A DNA stretch of 7,503 nt. Origin: a bacterium (GTDB lineage Bacteria; Desulfobacterota; UBA8473). The stretch is taken from positions 1 through 7,503 of the forward strand of contig WOUX01000038.1 in assembly GCA_009773075.1 (NCBI GenBank), given 5' to 3'. Positions within the stretch are counted from its first letter, which is position 1; every line of letters starts with the position of its first letter. The position numbers were made by a program, and so were the translations under genes. Below the pieces are notes generated by a model. The model ran no database searches, had not been told where the DNA came from, and saw only the letters and a program-made list of their open reading frames with translations. Below, in pieces: positions 1 to 6,108 of the stretch.

Positions 1-47
1 CTTAGATGGGTCAAAAAATGTATGCTGAAGCGAAAAGGGGGACTTCT

Positions 48-692
48 TCAAAGCTCTCTAATTGTTGACACTAACCGCTCCCCAATTGCCAACTCGACAT
101 CTTTCGCCTTGCTGAATCTGCAGAATGTCTTACTGTAGATATCAACAAAATATACACTCTGGAATCTATCGAAACCTGACTTTTTAATCGCTGTTACAGA
201 GGGGTTATTTGAGGAGAGGACAAATGTAAGGACAGTTTGATACCCTTCTTGCTTCCCATAACAGAGTATGGCTGTTAGTATTTTAGGAAAGAGATTATTT
301 CCTCGTAATTCAGATTTTGTAAAGGCATCGTACAGGTATATCTCATTATTTTTCAATCTTATCTTCTTACCAATTTCCCCTATATATGCTTCACTTGAAG
401 CCACCCAGCAATAAGAGGCAATTTCCTCTCTAACGCAAGCAGCACAACAGATGTCTCCCTTCCTTAACCGATCTTCAAAAATATCACTATTTTGGTTGCA
501 TCCATTCATAAGTATTTCTTTAGTGTCAGAGGATTCATCAGTAATAAAATGTATCTCGGCAGAGATATTTTCCCTCACATATGGTATTTCTTTCCTTAGA
601 TTGAAAGAGAACAGCAATAGGATTCCATAGTTGACCCAATCCGACTCTTTTTCTTTCGTGTAGAGTTTTGCTAAGTCATTATTAGCCAGCAT
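48..692 (-). CDS. Divergent GNAT-family N-acetyltransferase
   Basis: This 214-residue protein is probably an acetyl-CoA-dependent N-acetyltransferase; the acceptor is unknown. The GNAT fold is suggested by the C-terminal half: a strand at about residues 116-124 (EIYLYDAFT), a helix-capping loop at 128-135 (ELRGNNLF) where acetyl-CoA pyrophosphate normally binds, a helix to about 148, a strand at 152-160, then SNNPSVTAIKKSGF (161-174), the usual Asn-x-x-Ser/Ala plus K-x-GF motif B. The loop has Asn where the second Gly of the usual R-G-x-G is expected, so the site is degenerate. The first half is poorly recognisable and has several Cys (65, 82, 83, 86, 95). The ATG start at 692 has AAAGG 8 bases upstream. 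It begins 16 bases after the stop of the 59-residue gene, so the two are likely cotranscribed. GNAT assignment is fairly sure, activity is not. Confidence 0.7.
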   Translation of the reverse strand: MLANNDLAKLYTKEKESDWVNYGILLLFSFNLRKEIPYVRENISAEIHFITDESSDTKEILMNGCNQNSDIFEDRLRKGDICCAACVREEIASYCWVASSEAYIGEIGKKIRLKNNEIYLYDAFTKSELRGNNLFPKILTAILCYGKQEGYQTVLTFVLSSNNPSVTAIKKSGFDRFQSVYFVDIYSKTFCRFSKAKDVELAIGERLVSTIREL

Positions 693-708
693 AATTCTAA
701 CCTTTGCT

Positions 709-888
709 TCACTTCTGGGAGCTGTAGAACTTTATTAAAAACTCTGCGTCTTTGGGGGATAGGTTGAAATGCAAAATAGCTTTATTTACAAGTTTTTGCA
801 CAGCTTGATCAGGGTTTTCCTGCAAATGTTCAGAAATCCACTTTACTGCCCTTTTTATGTCTTCACCTTTCGGTAAGATGGAACTCAT
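709..888 (-). CDS. Small 59-residue protein upstream of GNAT gene
   Basis: This is a short gene of 59 codons beginning MSSILPKGEDIKRAVKWISE and ending LIKFYSSQK. It starts at ATG 886-888 with AAAGGAG at 898-904, 9 bases upstream, and stops with TGA at 709-711. The composition is that of a real, soluble, mostly helical protein: an amphipathic helix at about residues 9-22, a second at 26-40, and a third at about 44-56 after the cap SPKD. There is no signal peptide, membrane segment or Cys. I recall short proteins of this style, with the N-terminal KRAVKWISE-like and C-terminal LSPKDAEFL-like blocks, in deltaproteobacterial genomes, but without an assigned function. It lies between the FmdE-like gene (61-base gap) and the GNAT gene (16-base gap), on the same strand as both. 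No function is proposed. Confidence 0.75.
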   Translation of the reverse strand: MSSILPKGEDIKRAVKWISEHLQENPDQAVQKLVNKAILHFNLSPKDAEFLIKFYSSQK

Positions 889-949
889 GGTTACATACTC
901 CTTTACGATAGATTCTTTTGCTTACATATGGTAAACGTTAACTTTTTTC
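889..949. other. Gap between FmdE-like and 59-residue genes
   Basis: These 61 bases separate the four-gene CoA operon from the 59-residue/GNAT pair. They contain the ribosome binding site of the small gene and an A+T-rich stretch with small overlapping palindromes (TTAC-ATATG-GTAA at 922-934, GTTAAC at 937-942). I see no stem followed by a T-run on the minus strand, so read-through from the upstream operon is possible. I also see no convincing -35/-10 pair. Confidence 0.4.
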
Positions 950-1498
950 CTAAAGAAGTTCGTTTGAGCAGGGAATACAATAAGCCTTTCCCTCTTTCTT
1001 TACTGTCCTGGTTTCCATTGTAGGCTCACCACAGTGATCACAGAGGACTGAGGAATGTATCTGTGCTTCTTCGGGGAGATGGATTTTTACCTCCTCAACC
1101 TTAAAGAGCTCTTTCTCCGTGCCAGAGAGTATCTTCTCCACCATTTTTCTCCTCATCCTCTGCCCTTCCTCTTCTATCAAACCTTTATAAGCCTCCAAAA
1201 TACCTGGAAGCAAACTGACTCTTACGGCTTTTCCAGTGGTTCTTTCTCCAAGGGTAAAGACCTGTTTCCCATAATCCTTAAATACAAGATTTCCCTTTCC
1301 AAAGGTACAACCCAGAAGAACCTGGACGGCATCTACACTGCAGGAATCATTTTCAACAATGGCAACCAACTCTTCATCCCCTGCTCTTTTCAGATCAGCC
1401 TTCTCAATGGCTGCCTTCACAGCCCGATAACCAATAGCAACCCCAGGACAGGAATGGCCATGAAACTCTATCACTTTTCGGTAGTCGTCTGGATACAT
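950..1498 (-). CDS. FmdE-family protein with C-terminal zinc knuckle
   Basis: This 182-residue cytosolic protein belongs to the FmdE family (PF02663), named from the molybdenum formylmethanofuran dehydrogenase operon of methanogens but widespread in anaerobic bacteria, where its reaction is not established. Visible family signatures are FHGHSCPG at 12-19 (H13, H15, C17), DSCSVDAVQ at 51-59 (C53, D56), GCTFGKGN at 63-70 (C64), then KDYGK at 74-78. A C-terminal extension carries CDHC (153-156) and CIPC (174-177), a Cys4 zinc-binding knuckle found in many longer family members. The family is thought to bind metal through the conserved His/Cys cluster. The ATG at 1496-1498 was chosen because AAAGGAG lies 6 bases upstream (1505-1511); a TTG at 1534 in the same frame adds 12 residues but has no such site. 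It is fourth in the thiolase operon, 37 bases after the hydrolase stop. Family sure, role unknown. Confidence 0.88.
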   Translation of the reverse strand: MYPDDYRKVIEFHGHSCPGVAIGYRAVKAAIEKADLKRAGDEELVAIVENDSCSVDAVQVLLGCTFGKGNLVFKDYGKQVFTLGERTTGKAVRVSLLPGILEAYKGLIEEEGQRMRRKMVEKILSGTEKELFKVEEVKIHLPEEAQIHSSVLCDHCGEPTMETRTVKKEGKAYCIPCSNELL

Positions 1499-1535
1499 AA
1501 TCTTCTCCTTTAGAGGCTTATTATACGGCCCCAAG

Positions 1536-2135
1536 TCATTCCGGTAAAATTTCTCCGTTCTCAGGTAATATTTTTAAGTCTCTGTTTACCTCTGCCAGGA
1601 ATTCATTCAGTGTTATTATCCTGAACAATGGGTATGTGGGGGAGTTCCGATACAGATTTATGGCTGCATCGTGAATCTCTTTCTTGGGGGCAGCGCAGCA
1701 GTCTTCCATGATAATAACATTAAAGTCGTTGGCCAGACCGTCCCATGCCGTAAACATAACGCATACATGGGTATTCATCCCGCAGACCACAATAGTATCT
1801 AACCCAAGGGTCCTTAAGGTCATATCCAAATCCGTTCTGAAGAAGGCGCTGAACCGCCTTTTCTCCAGGATCATATCCCCTTTTTCCGGTTTCAACTCCT
1901 CTATGACCTCAACCCCGTTTGTCCCTCGGATCGAATGAGGTTTCATCTTTCCCTTGAACATGAAATCATGAGGAAGAAAACTGTCACAGGCAAATATAAT
2001 CGGGATATTCAAACCCCTGCTTTCCTTTAGGAGTCTCTGGATATTCGGGACTATCCTCTCGACCTCTGCTTTAAGAGAGGGGTTGCTCCCCACGCCACCC
2101 TTTAGCATATCTACTACGATGATGGCAGGCTTCAT
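1536..2135 (-). CDS. Isochorismatase-like cysteine hydrolase
   Basis: This 199-residue protein is a member of the isochorismatase-like / nicotinamidase superfamily, cytosolic hydrolases of amides or, rarely, vinyl ethers. The expected catalytic triad is visible: D9 in IIVVDML, K92 in ILEKRRFSAF and C125 in CGMNTHVCV, the last in the usual G-x-x-T-x-x-C setting. H67-S-I-R-G-T-N-G-V-E matches the conserved segment before the second half of the fold. The nicotinamidase metal motif D-x-H is incomplete: D51 is followed by S52 and F53, with His only at 56. Nicotinamidase is therefore doubtful, and the substrate is unknown. The start at 2133-2135 overlaps the dehydrogenase stop as ATGA, implying translational coupling; a purine-rich GGAAGGGGG lies some distance upstream inside the dehydrogenase gene. 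A longer in-frame reading to 2213 would only overlap the dehydrogenase coding end. Confidence 0.88.
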   Translation of the reverse strand: MKPAIIVVDMLKGGVGSNPSLKAEVERIVPNIQRLLKESRGLNIPIIFACDSFLPHDFMFKGKMKPHSIRGTNGVEVIEELKPEKGDMILEKRRFSAFFRTDLDMTLRTLGLDTIVVCGMNTHVCVMFTAWDGLANDFNVIIMEDCCAAPKKEIHDAAINLYRNSPTYPLFRIITLNEFLAEVNRDLKILPENGEILPE

Positions 2136-2986
2136 TTGCTGTAGTCGTAAAACCCCCTTCCAGCCTTCCTTCCCAGGTATCCGGCCTCTACGTATTTTCT
2201 TAAGAGGGGACATGGACGATATTTTGGATCACCTAATTCATTGTGCAAGACCTCCATGATTGCCAGGCACGTGTCCAGCCCTATTAAATCCGCCAGAGTT
2301 AGGGGGCCCATAGGATGGTTCATTCCTAATTTCATTACGGTGTCTATAGCCTCTGGTTTTCCTACCCCTTCATACAAGGCATAAACAGCCTCGTTGATCA
2401 TGGGAAGCAGTATCCTGTTGGCGATAAAGCCCGGGAAATCCCCTGCTTCTACTGGGGTTTTACCCATCTTTTCTGCAAGCTTCATCACGGTATTAAAGGT
2501 TTCATCAGAGGTAGGAAGCCCTCTGATAACCTCCACCAACTGCATCATAGGAACAGGGTTCATAAAGTGCATACCTATCACTCTGTCCGGTCTCTTGGTT
2601 GCGGAACCAATCCTTGTAATAGATATGGAAGATGTGTTACTGGCCAGGATTGCCTCAGGTTTACAAACCTCGTCCAGTTTCCTGAAGATATCAAGCTTGA
2701 TTGGAATGTTCTCTGTTGCAGCTTCCACTACAAAGTCAGCTTTTGCCATATCTTCTAGCTTAGTGGTGCCGGAAATCTTAGCAAGTGTACTGTCTTTTTG
2801 TTCGGCGGTAATCTTTTCCTTCTTAAACATCCTATCCAGACTTGTGGAAATAGAGGATATCCCCTTCTTTACAAAGTCATCCTTAACATCATTCAGTATG
2901 ACGTCAAATCCAGTAGAAGCCGCAACCTGGGCGATACCACTACCCATCTGTCCTGCACCAACAATACCAAAAGTCTTGATCTCCAT
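2132..2986 (-). CDS. hbd: 3-hydroxybutyryl-CoA dehydrogenase
   Basis: This 284-residue enzyme interconverts acetoacetyl-CoA and (S)-3-hydroxybutyryl-CoA with NAD(H), in the cytosol; its length is typical for the family. The N-terminal Rossmann domain has GAGQMGSGIAQ at 10-20 and an acidic residue, D33, after the second strand, which points to NAD rather than NADP. The catalytic His-Glu pair is seen as H140 in IGMHFMNPVPMM and E152 in QLVEV; SNTSS at 116-120 and N190 in GFIANR complete the active site. The C-terminal helical domain carries the family block GMNHPMGPLTLADLIGLD at 221-238 and ends GRKAGRGFYDYSK. The ATG has AAGGAGG (2993-2999) 6 bases upstream. It is second in the operon, 27 bases after the thiolase, which catalyses the adjacent step. 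The symbol is given by family; paaH-type naming would also fit. Confidence 0.95.
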   Translation of the reverse strand: MEIKTFGIVGAGQMGSGIAQVAASTGFDVILNDVKDDFVKKGISSISTSLDRMFKKEKITAEQKDSTLAKISGTTKLEDMAKADFVVEAATENIPIKLDIFRKLDEVCKPEAILASNTSSISITRIGSATKRPDRVIGMHFMNPVPMMQLVEVIRGLPTSDETFNTVMKLAEKMGKTPVEAGDFPGFIANRILLPMINEAVYALYEGVGKPEAIDTVMKLGMNHPMGPLTLADLIGLDTCLAIMEVLHNELGDPKYRPCPLLRKYVEAGYLGRKAGRGFYDYSK

Positions 2987-3013
2987 AATATGCCTCCTTG
3001 TGATTGTTAAAAA

Positions 3014-4192
3014 CTACACCTCAACTATAATAGCAGCTCCCTGCCCTCCGCCAATACACAGGGTTGCCAAGCCCATTTTAGAACCCCTTTTCTTCATTTC
3101 GTACAACAGAGTCACCAGTATCCTGGCACCGCTGGCGCCTATAGGATGCCCCAGTGCTATAGCTCCTCCGTTAACGTTCACTTTATCTAAATCCCATCCC
3201 ATCTCCCTGTTTACAAATATTGCCTGGGATGCAAATGCCTCATTTGCCTCTATCAGATCTAAATCTGAAACCGCCAATTTAGCCTTTGCAAGGGCCTTTT
3301 TACTGGCCGGGACAGGGGCAGTACCCATAATCGCTGGATCCACTCCGGCAGTAGCGTAGGATTTGATTGCAGCCATCGGTTTTAAACCAAGCTCATCTGC
3401 CTTCTGTTTTGACATTATTACCAATGCGGCTGCCCCATCGTTTATGCCTGATGCATTGCCGGCAGTAACCGTTCCATCCTTTTTGAATGCCGGCCGTAGT
3501 TTTGCCAATGTCTCTTTTGTAGTATCGGGTCTGGGATGTTCATCAGTATCGAATGTTTTCACTTCTCCCTTTTTCAGGGGAATCTCGATGGGCACTATCT
3601 CATCCTTAAACCTTCCTTCTTCTATGGCTCTGGCCGTTTTTATCTGGCTTCTAAGCGCAAAGTCATCCTGTTCTTCTCTGGTAATCCCAAAGCTATCTGC
3701 TACATTTTCTGCTGTAATCCCCATATGATACCCATTAAATATATCCCACAAACCGTCGTGTATCATTAAATCAACCAATTTGTCGTCATTCATCCTTACA
3801 CCCCAACGGGCCTTATTTATGGCATAAGGTGTCATGCTCATATTCTCTAAGCCGCCGGCAATAATTATCTCTGCATCCCCCACCATTATAGCCTGGGCTG
3901 CCAGCATTACCGACTTCAGCCCTGATGCACAAACCTTATTTACAGTATATGAGGGTACTTCCTGGGGTATCCCTGCATCTATTGCTGCCTGCCTGGCAGG
4001 ATTCTGTCCCAATCCTGCCTGTAAAACATTCCCCATTATTATCTCATCTATCTGATTGCCCTTTAGCCCTGTCCTTTTGACTACTTCTTCAATAACCTTA
4101 GCTCCCAGTTTCACAGCAGGCACGTCTTTAAAGGAGCCGCCAAATGTGCCTACTGCTGTCCTGACGCCATTTATAATTACAACCTCTCTCAT
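3014..4192 (-). CDS. atoB: Acetyl-CoA C-acetyltransferase (thiolase)
   Basis: This 392-residue thiolase condenses two acetyl-CoA to acetoacetyl-CoA or cleaves the latter. Length matches bacterial biosynthetic-type thiolases. The nucleophile is C88 in VNKVCASGLKS. The second catalytic set is H349 in GGAIALGHPIGASGAR and C379 in LCIGGGQGAA. The acetoacetyl-CoA thiolase loop is seen as YHMG at 155-158, and NEAF lies at 317-320. It is first in a minus-strand operon with 3-hydroxybutyryl-CoA dehydrogenase, so the pair covers the first two steps towards butyryl-CoA or polyhydroxybutyrate, or the last two steps of oxidation in reverse. Crotonase and acyl-CoA dehydrogenase genes are not in the window. 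The ATG has AAGGAGG (4200-4206) 7 bases upstream, and a candidate promoter lies at 4322..4351. The family is sure; the preferred direction and chain length are not readable from sequence. Confidence 0.95.
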   Translation of the reverse strand: MREVVIINGVRTAVGTFGGSFKDVPAVKLGAKVIEEVVKRTGLKGNQIDEIIMGNVLQAGLGQNPARQAAIDAGIPQEVPSYTVNKVCASGLKSVMLAAQAIMVGDAEIIIAGGLENMSMTPYAINKARWGVRMNDDKLVDLMIHDGLWDIFNGYHMGITAENVADSFGITREEQDDFALRSQIKTARAIEEGRFKDEIVPIEIPLKKGEVKTFDTDEHPRPDTTKETLAKLRPAFKKDGTVTAGNASGINDGAAALVIMSKQKADELGLKPMAAIKSYATAGVDPAIMGTAPVPASKKALAKAKLAVSDLDLIEANEAFASQAIFVNREMGWDLDKVNVNGGAIALGHPIGASGARILVTLLYEMKKRGSKMGLATLCIGGGQGAAIIVEV

Positions 4193-4221
4193 TTTTTAAC
4201 CTCCTTGCCAGTTCTCCATTA

Positions 4222-4323
4222 TTATCAAATTTAACTACAGATAGCACAGACAGTTTCTTTAATCATCAATAAGCCATACAGTTTTTATATCTTTATTTCT
4301 CTGTGCCCTCTGTGGTTTGATAT
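4222..4323. repeat. Imperfect inverted repeat with 9-base units
   Basis: The left arm AACTACAGATAGCACAGACA (4233..4252) and the reverse complement of 4298..4317 (AACCACAGAGGGCACAGAGA) agree at 16 of 20 bases, with a 45-base A+T-rich spacer. Outside them, TATCAAA (4223-4229) and TTTGATA (4316-4322) extend the symmetry after a small insertion. Within each arm a short word recurs with period 9: CTCTGTG at 4299 and 4308 on the right, ACAGA at 4237 and 4246 on the left. The look (ACCACAGAG..CACAGAG) is like dispersed intergenic repeats I recall from several bacterial genomes. It could be a decayed mobile repeat or a leader hairpin of the thiolase mRNA. Confidence 0.6.
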
Positions 4324-4351
4324 TACAATAAGCAATCTAAACTACTATCAA
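4322..4351 (-). promoter_or_regulatory. Candidate sigma-70 promoter of thiolase operon
   Basis: On the minus strand, TTGATA (4346..4351, 5 of 6 to TTGACA) is followed after 18 bases by TGTAAT (4322..4327, 5 of 6 to TATAAT). Transcription would begin near 4315, giving a leader of about 120 bases that contains nearly all of the inverted repeat. Pattern match only. Confidence 0.45.
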
Positions 4352-4399
4352 ATTGGCGAAGATTTTACAAGGGCTTTTTTAATTGCAAATTATACACAT

Positions 4400-4428
4400 T
4401 TGAGTTAACTTTATAAATAAGTTGTTAT
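4400..4428 (+). promoter_or_regulatory. Candidate promoter of the binding-protein operon
   Basis: TTGAGT (4400..4405) and TGTTAT (4423..4428) are spaced by 17 bases, each 4 of 6 to the consensus, and would give a short leader before the AAGGAGG at 4442..4448. The match is weak, and the A+T richness of the region makes chance hits likely. Confidence 0.25.
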
Positions 4429-4454
4429 CTGTCAACATTATAAGGAGGCCGTTG

Positions 4455-6098
4455 ATGATTATATCTAAATCATTTAAGACGCTCTTAATATTTATTGTTT
4501 TATCGGGTTTTTTGGGATGCTCAAGCAAGCCTGAGGAGGTTTCTCAACGCACTTCTAAATCTGCCTCTCCTGCTTACGGTGATATTCTGATAGACAGCTC
4601 TATTGGTGATGCCAGTAATCTAATACCAATGTTGTCCTCAGACAGTGCCTCTCACGGTATTGCCGGATTAATATTCAACGGACTGGTAAAATACGACAAA
4701 CAACTTAACCTTGTGGGTGATCTGGCTGAATCCTGGGATATATCGGAAGATGGTCTGACCATAACCTTTCATCTGAGAAAAGGGGTGAGGTGGCATGATG
4801 GTGCCCCGTTTACTGCTAATGACGTTATGTTCGGTTATAAAACCATAATTAACCCCAATACCCGTACCGCATACGCCGGGGATTATTTGGAGGTAAAAGA
4901 TGCCTCTGTTCTTGATAAATATACCTTTAGAGTGAGTTACAGTAAACCTTTTGCTCCTGCATTGGGGAGCTGGGGAAATCTTGTGGTTCTCCCTGAACAC
5001 CTTCTCAAAGGCAAGAATATAAATACTTCCGACTTAAGTCGTCATCCTATCGGGACAGGTCCTTATAAATTTAAGAGTTGGAAGACAGGAGAGAAAATTG
5101 AATTGGTATCAAACCATGATTATTTTGAGGGAAGACCCTATATAGATGGATATGTATACCGTATTATACCAGACCCTGCCACTACCTTCTTAGAGCTGAA
5201 GGCCGGTGGAATAGACAGAATGGGATTAACCCCTCTCCAGTATGAGAGGCAGACTGATACACATAAGATAAATGAAGATTTTAACAAACACAAATATCTG
5301 GCATTTGTCTATACCTATCTCGCTTATAATCTTACGAACCCAAAGTTTAAGGATAAACGGGTTCGCCAGGCAATCAGTTATGCCATAGATAAGACAGAGA
5401 TAATCAACGGGATATTACTGGGGTTGGGAGAGATAGCCACAGGACCTTATAAATCCGGAACTTGGCAGTATAATCCCAATGTAAAGGGATACCAATATAA
5501 TCCTGAAAAGGCGAAGAGATTATTGGCAGAAGCCGGGTGGAAGGATAGTAACAGTGACGGGACTCTGGACAAGGATGGTGTCCCCTTTGAGTTTACCATA
5601 ATAACCAACCAGGGAAATGCCCAGAGGGCACAATGCGCAGAGATCATTCAGCGCAGACTTGTGATGGTGGGTATTAAAGTGAAGATCAGGATTATCGAAT
5701 GGGCGGCTTTTGTAAATGATTTTATAGACAAAAAAAACTTTGAAGCGGTTATCCTGGGATGGACAACGGGACCTGAACCTGATATATACGATATATGGCA
5801 TTCAAGTAAAACCAGACCCAAGGAGCTAAACTTTATCTCATATAAGAACAAAGAGGTAGATGAACTTCTATTAAAGGGAAGACATACCTTTAATAAAGAG
5901 GAGAGGAAGAGATGCTATTTCAGGATACAAGAGATACTGGCAGAAGATCAGCCCTATACCTTTCTTTACATTCCCTATGCCTTACCTATAATACATAAGA
6001 GATTCAAAGGGATTAAACCTGCCCCAATAGGGATAGACTATAATTTCATTAAATGGTATGTTCCCAAAGCAGAGCAGAAATATAGAATGCAGGAGTAA
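4455..6098 (+). CDS. Family 5 solute-binding lipoprotein (DppA/OppA type)
   Basis: This 547-residue protein is the substrate-binding component of a peptide-type ABC importer (SBP_bac_5, PF00496), exported and lipid-anchored. Residues 1-21 are a signal peptide (KSFK, then a hydrophobic run) with Cys at 22 after FLG; Phe at -3 is unusual for a lipobox. Ser at +2 would favour outer-membrane sorting if the enteric rule holds. Family blocks are LVGDLAESWDISEDGLTITF (86-105), LRKGVRWHDGAPFTANDV (107-124), HPIGTGPYKFKSW (197-209), DKRVRQAISYAIDKTEIING (300-319) and YNPEKAKRLLAEAGW (348-362). DSNSDGTLDKDG (364-375) resembles a calcium loop. The ATG at 4455 was preferred over an upstream in-frame TTG at 4422 because AAGGAGG lies 6 bases before it and the signal peptide starts there. 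No permease or ATPase gene is in the window. It is followed after 10 bases by the MgtE_N/CBS gene. The ligand is unknown: peptides are commonest, but relatives bind nickel, haem or sugars. Confidence 0.93.
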   Translation: MIISKSFKTLLIFIVLSGFLGCSSKPEEVSQRTSKSASPAYGDILIDSSIGDASNLIPMLSSDSASHGIAGLIFNGLVKYDKQLNLVGDLAESWDISEDGLTITFHLRKGVRWHDGAPFTANDVMFGYKTIINPNTRTAYAGDYLEVKDASVLDKYTFRVSYSKPFAPALGSWGNLVVLPEHLLKGKNINTSDLSRHPIGTGPYKFKSWKTGEKIELVSNHDYFEGRPYIDGYVYRIIPDPATTFLELKAGGIDRMGLTPLQYERQTDTHKINEDFNKHKYLAFVYTYLAYNLTNPKFKDKRVRQAISYAIDKTEIINGILLGLGEIATGPYKSGTWQYNPNVKGYQYNPEKAKRLLAEAGWKDSNSDGTLDKDGVPFEFTIITNQGNAQRAQCAEIIQRRLVMVGIKVKIRIIEWAAFVNDFIDKKNFEAVILGWTTGPEPDIYDIWHSSKTRPKELNFISYKNKEVDELLLKGRHTFNKEERKRCYFRIQEILAEDQPYTFLYIPYALPIIHKRFKGIKPAPIGIDYNFIKWYVPKAEQKYRMQE

Positions 6099-6108
6099 TG
6101 GTTGATTA

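Larger units (their letters stand above)
4193..4454. other. Divergent intergenic region
   Basis: This 262-base A+T-rich stretch separates the leftward thiolase operon from the rightward transport genes. It has no credible coding sequence. It holds ribosome binding sites at both ends (4200..4206 minus, 4442..4448 plus), candidate promoters for both directions, and an imperfect inverted repeat between 4222 and 4323. A T-run at 4375-4380 lacks a stem and is not called as a terminator. Confidence 0.75.

Noticed and set aside
1..47. A short plus-strand frame (ATG at 6, about 20 codons) or the end of a gene.
   Set aside because: It is too short, overlaps the GNAT end, has no ribosome site, and its product is not recognisable. 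I see nothing supportable in these bases, including no terminator for the GNAT gene.
922..942. Small palindromes (TTAC-ATATG-GTAA, GTTAAC) as an operator.
   Set aside because: Arms are only 4 to 6 bases in an A+T-rich gap, with no promoter beside them that I can support.
1499..1534. A TTG start adding 12 residues to the FmdE-like protein.
   Set aside because: The ATG at 1498 has AAAGGAG at ideal spacing and the family begins close to it.
2136..2213. An N-terminal extension of the cysteine hydrolase.
   Set aside because: These codons overlap the end of the dehydrogenase gene in another frame and read as basic, non-family sequence. The fold begins at MKPAIIVVD with an ATGA overlap.
2394..3359. 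A 321-codon open frame on the plus strand.
   Set aside because: It runs antisense to the dehydrogenase and thiolase, whose families, active sites and ribosome sites are clear. Its product is low-complexity (Ser, Ile, Ala rich) as expected of a shadow frame, with no family resemblance.
4360..4380. A possible terminator with the T-run at 4375-4380.
   Set aside because: No stable stem precedes the T-run, and no plus-strand gene ends here.
4422..4454. A TTG start adding 11 residues to the binding protein.
   Set aside because: The AAGGAGG at 4442..4448 serves the ATG at 4455, and the signal peptide begins there.
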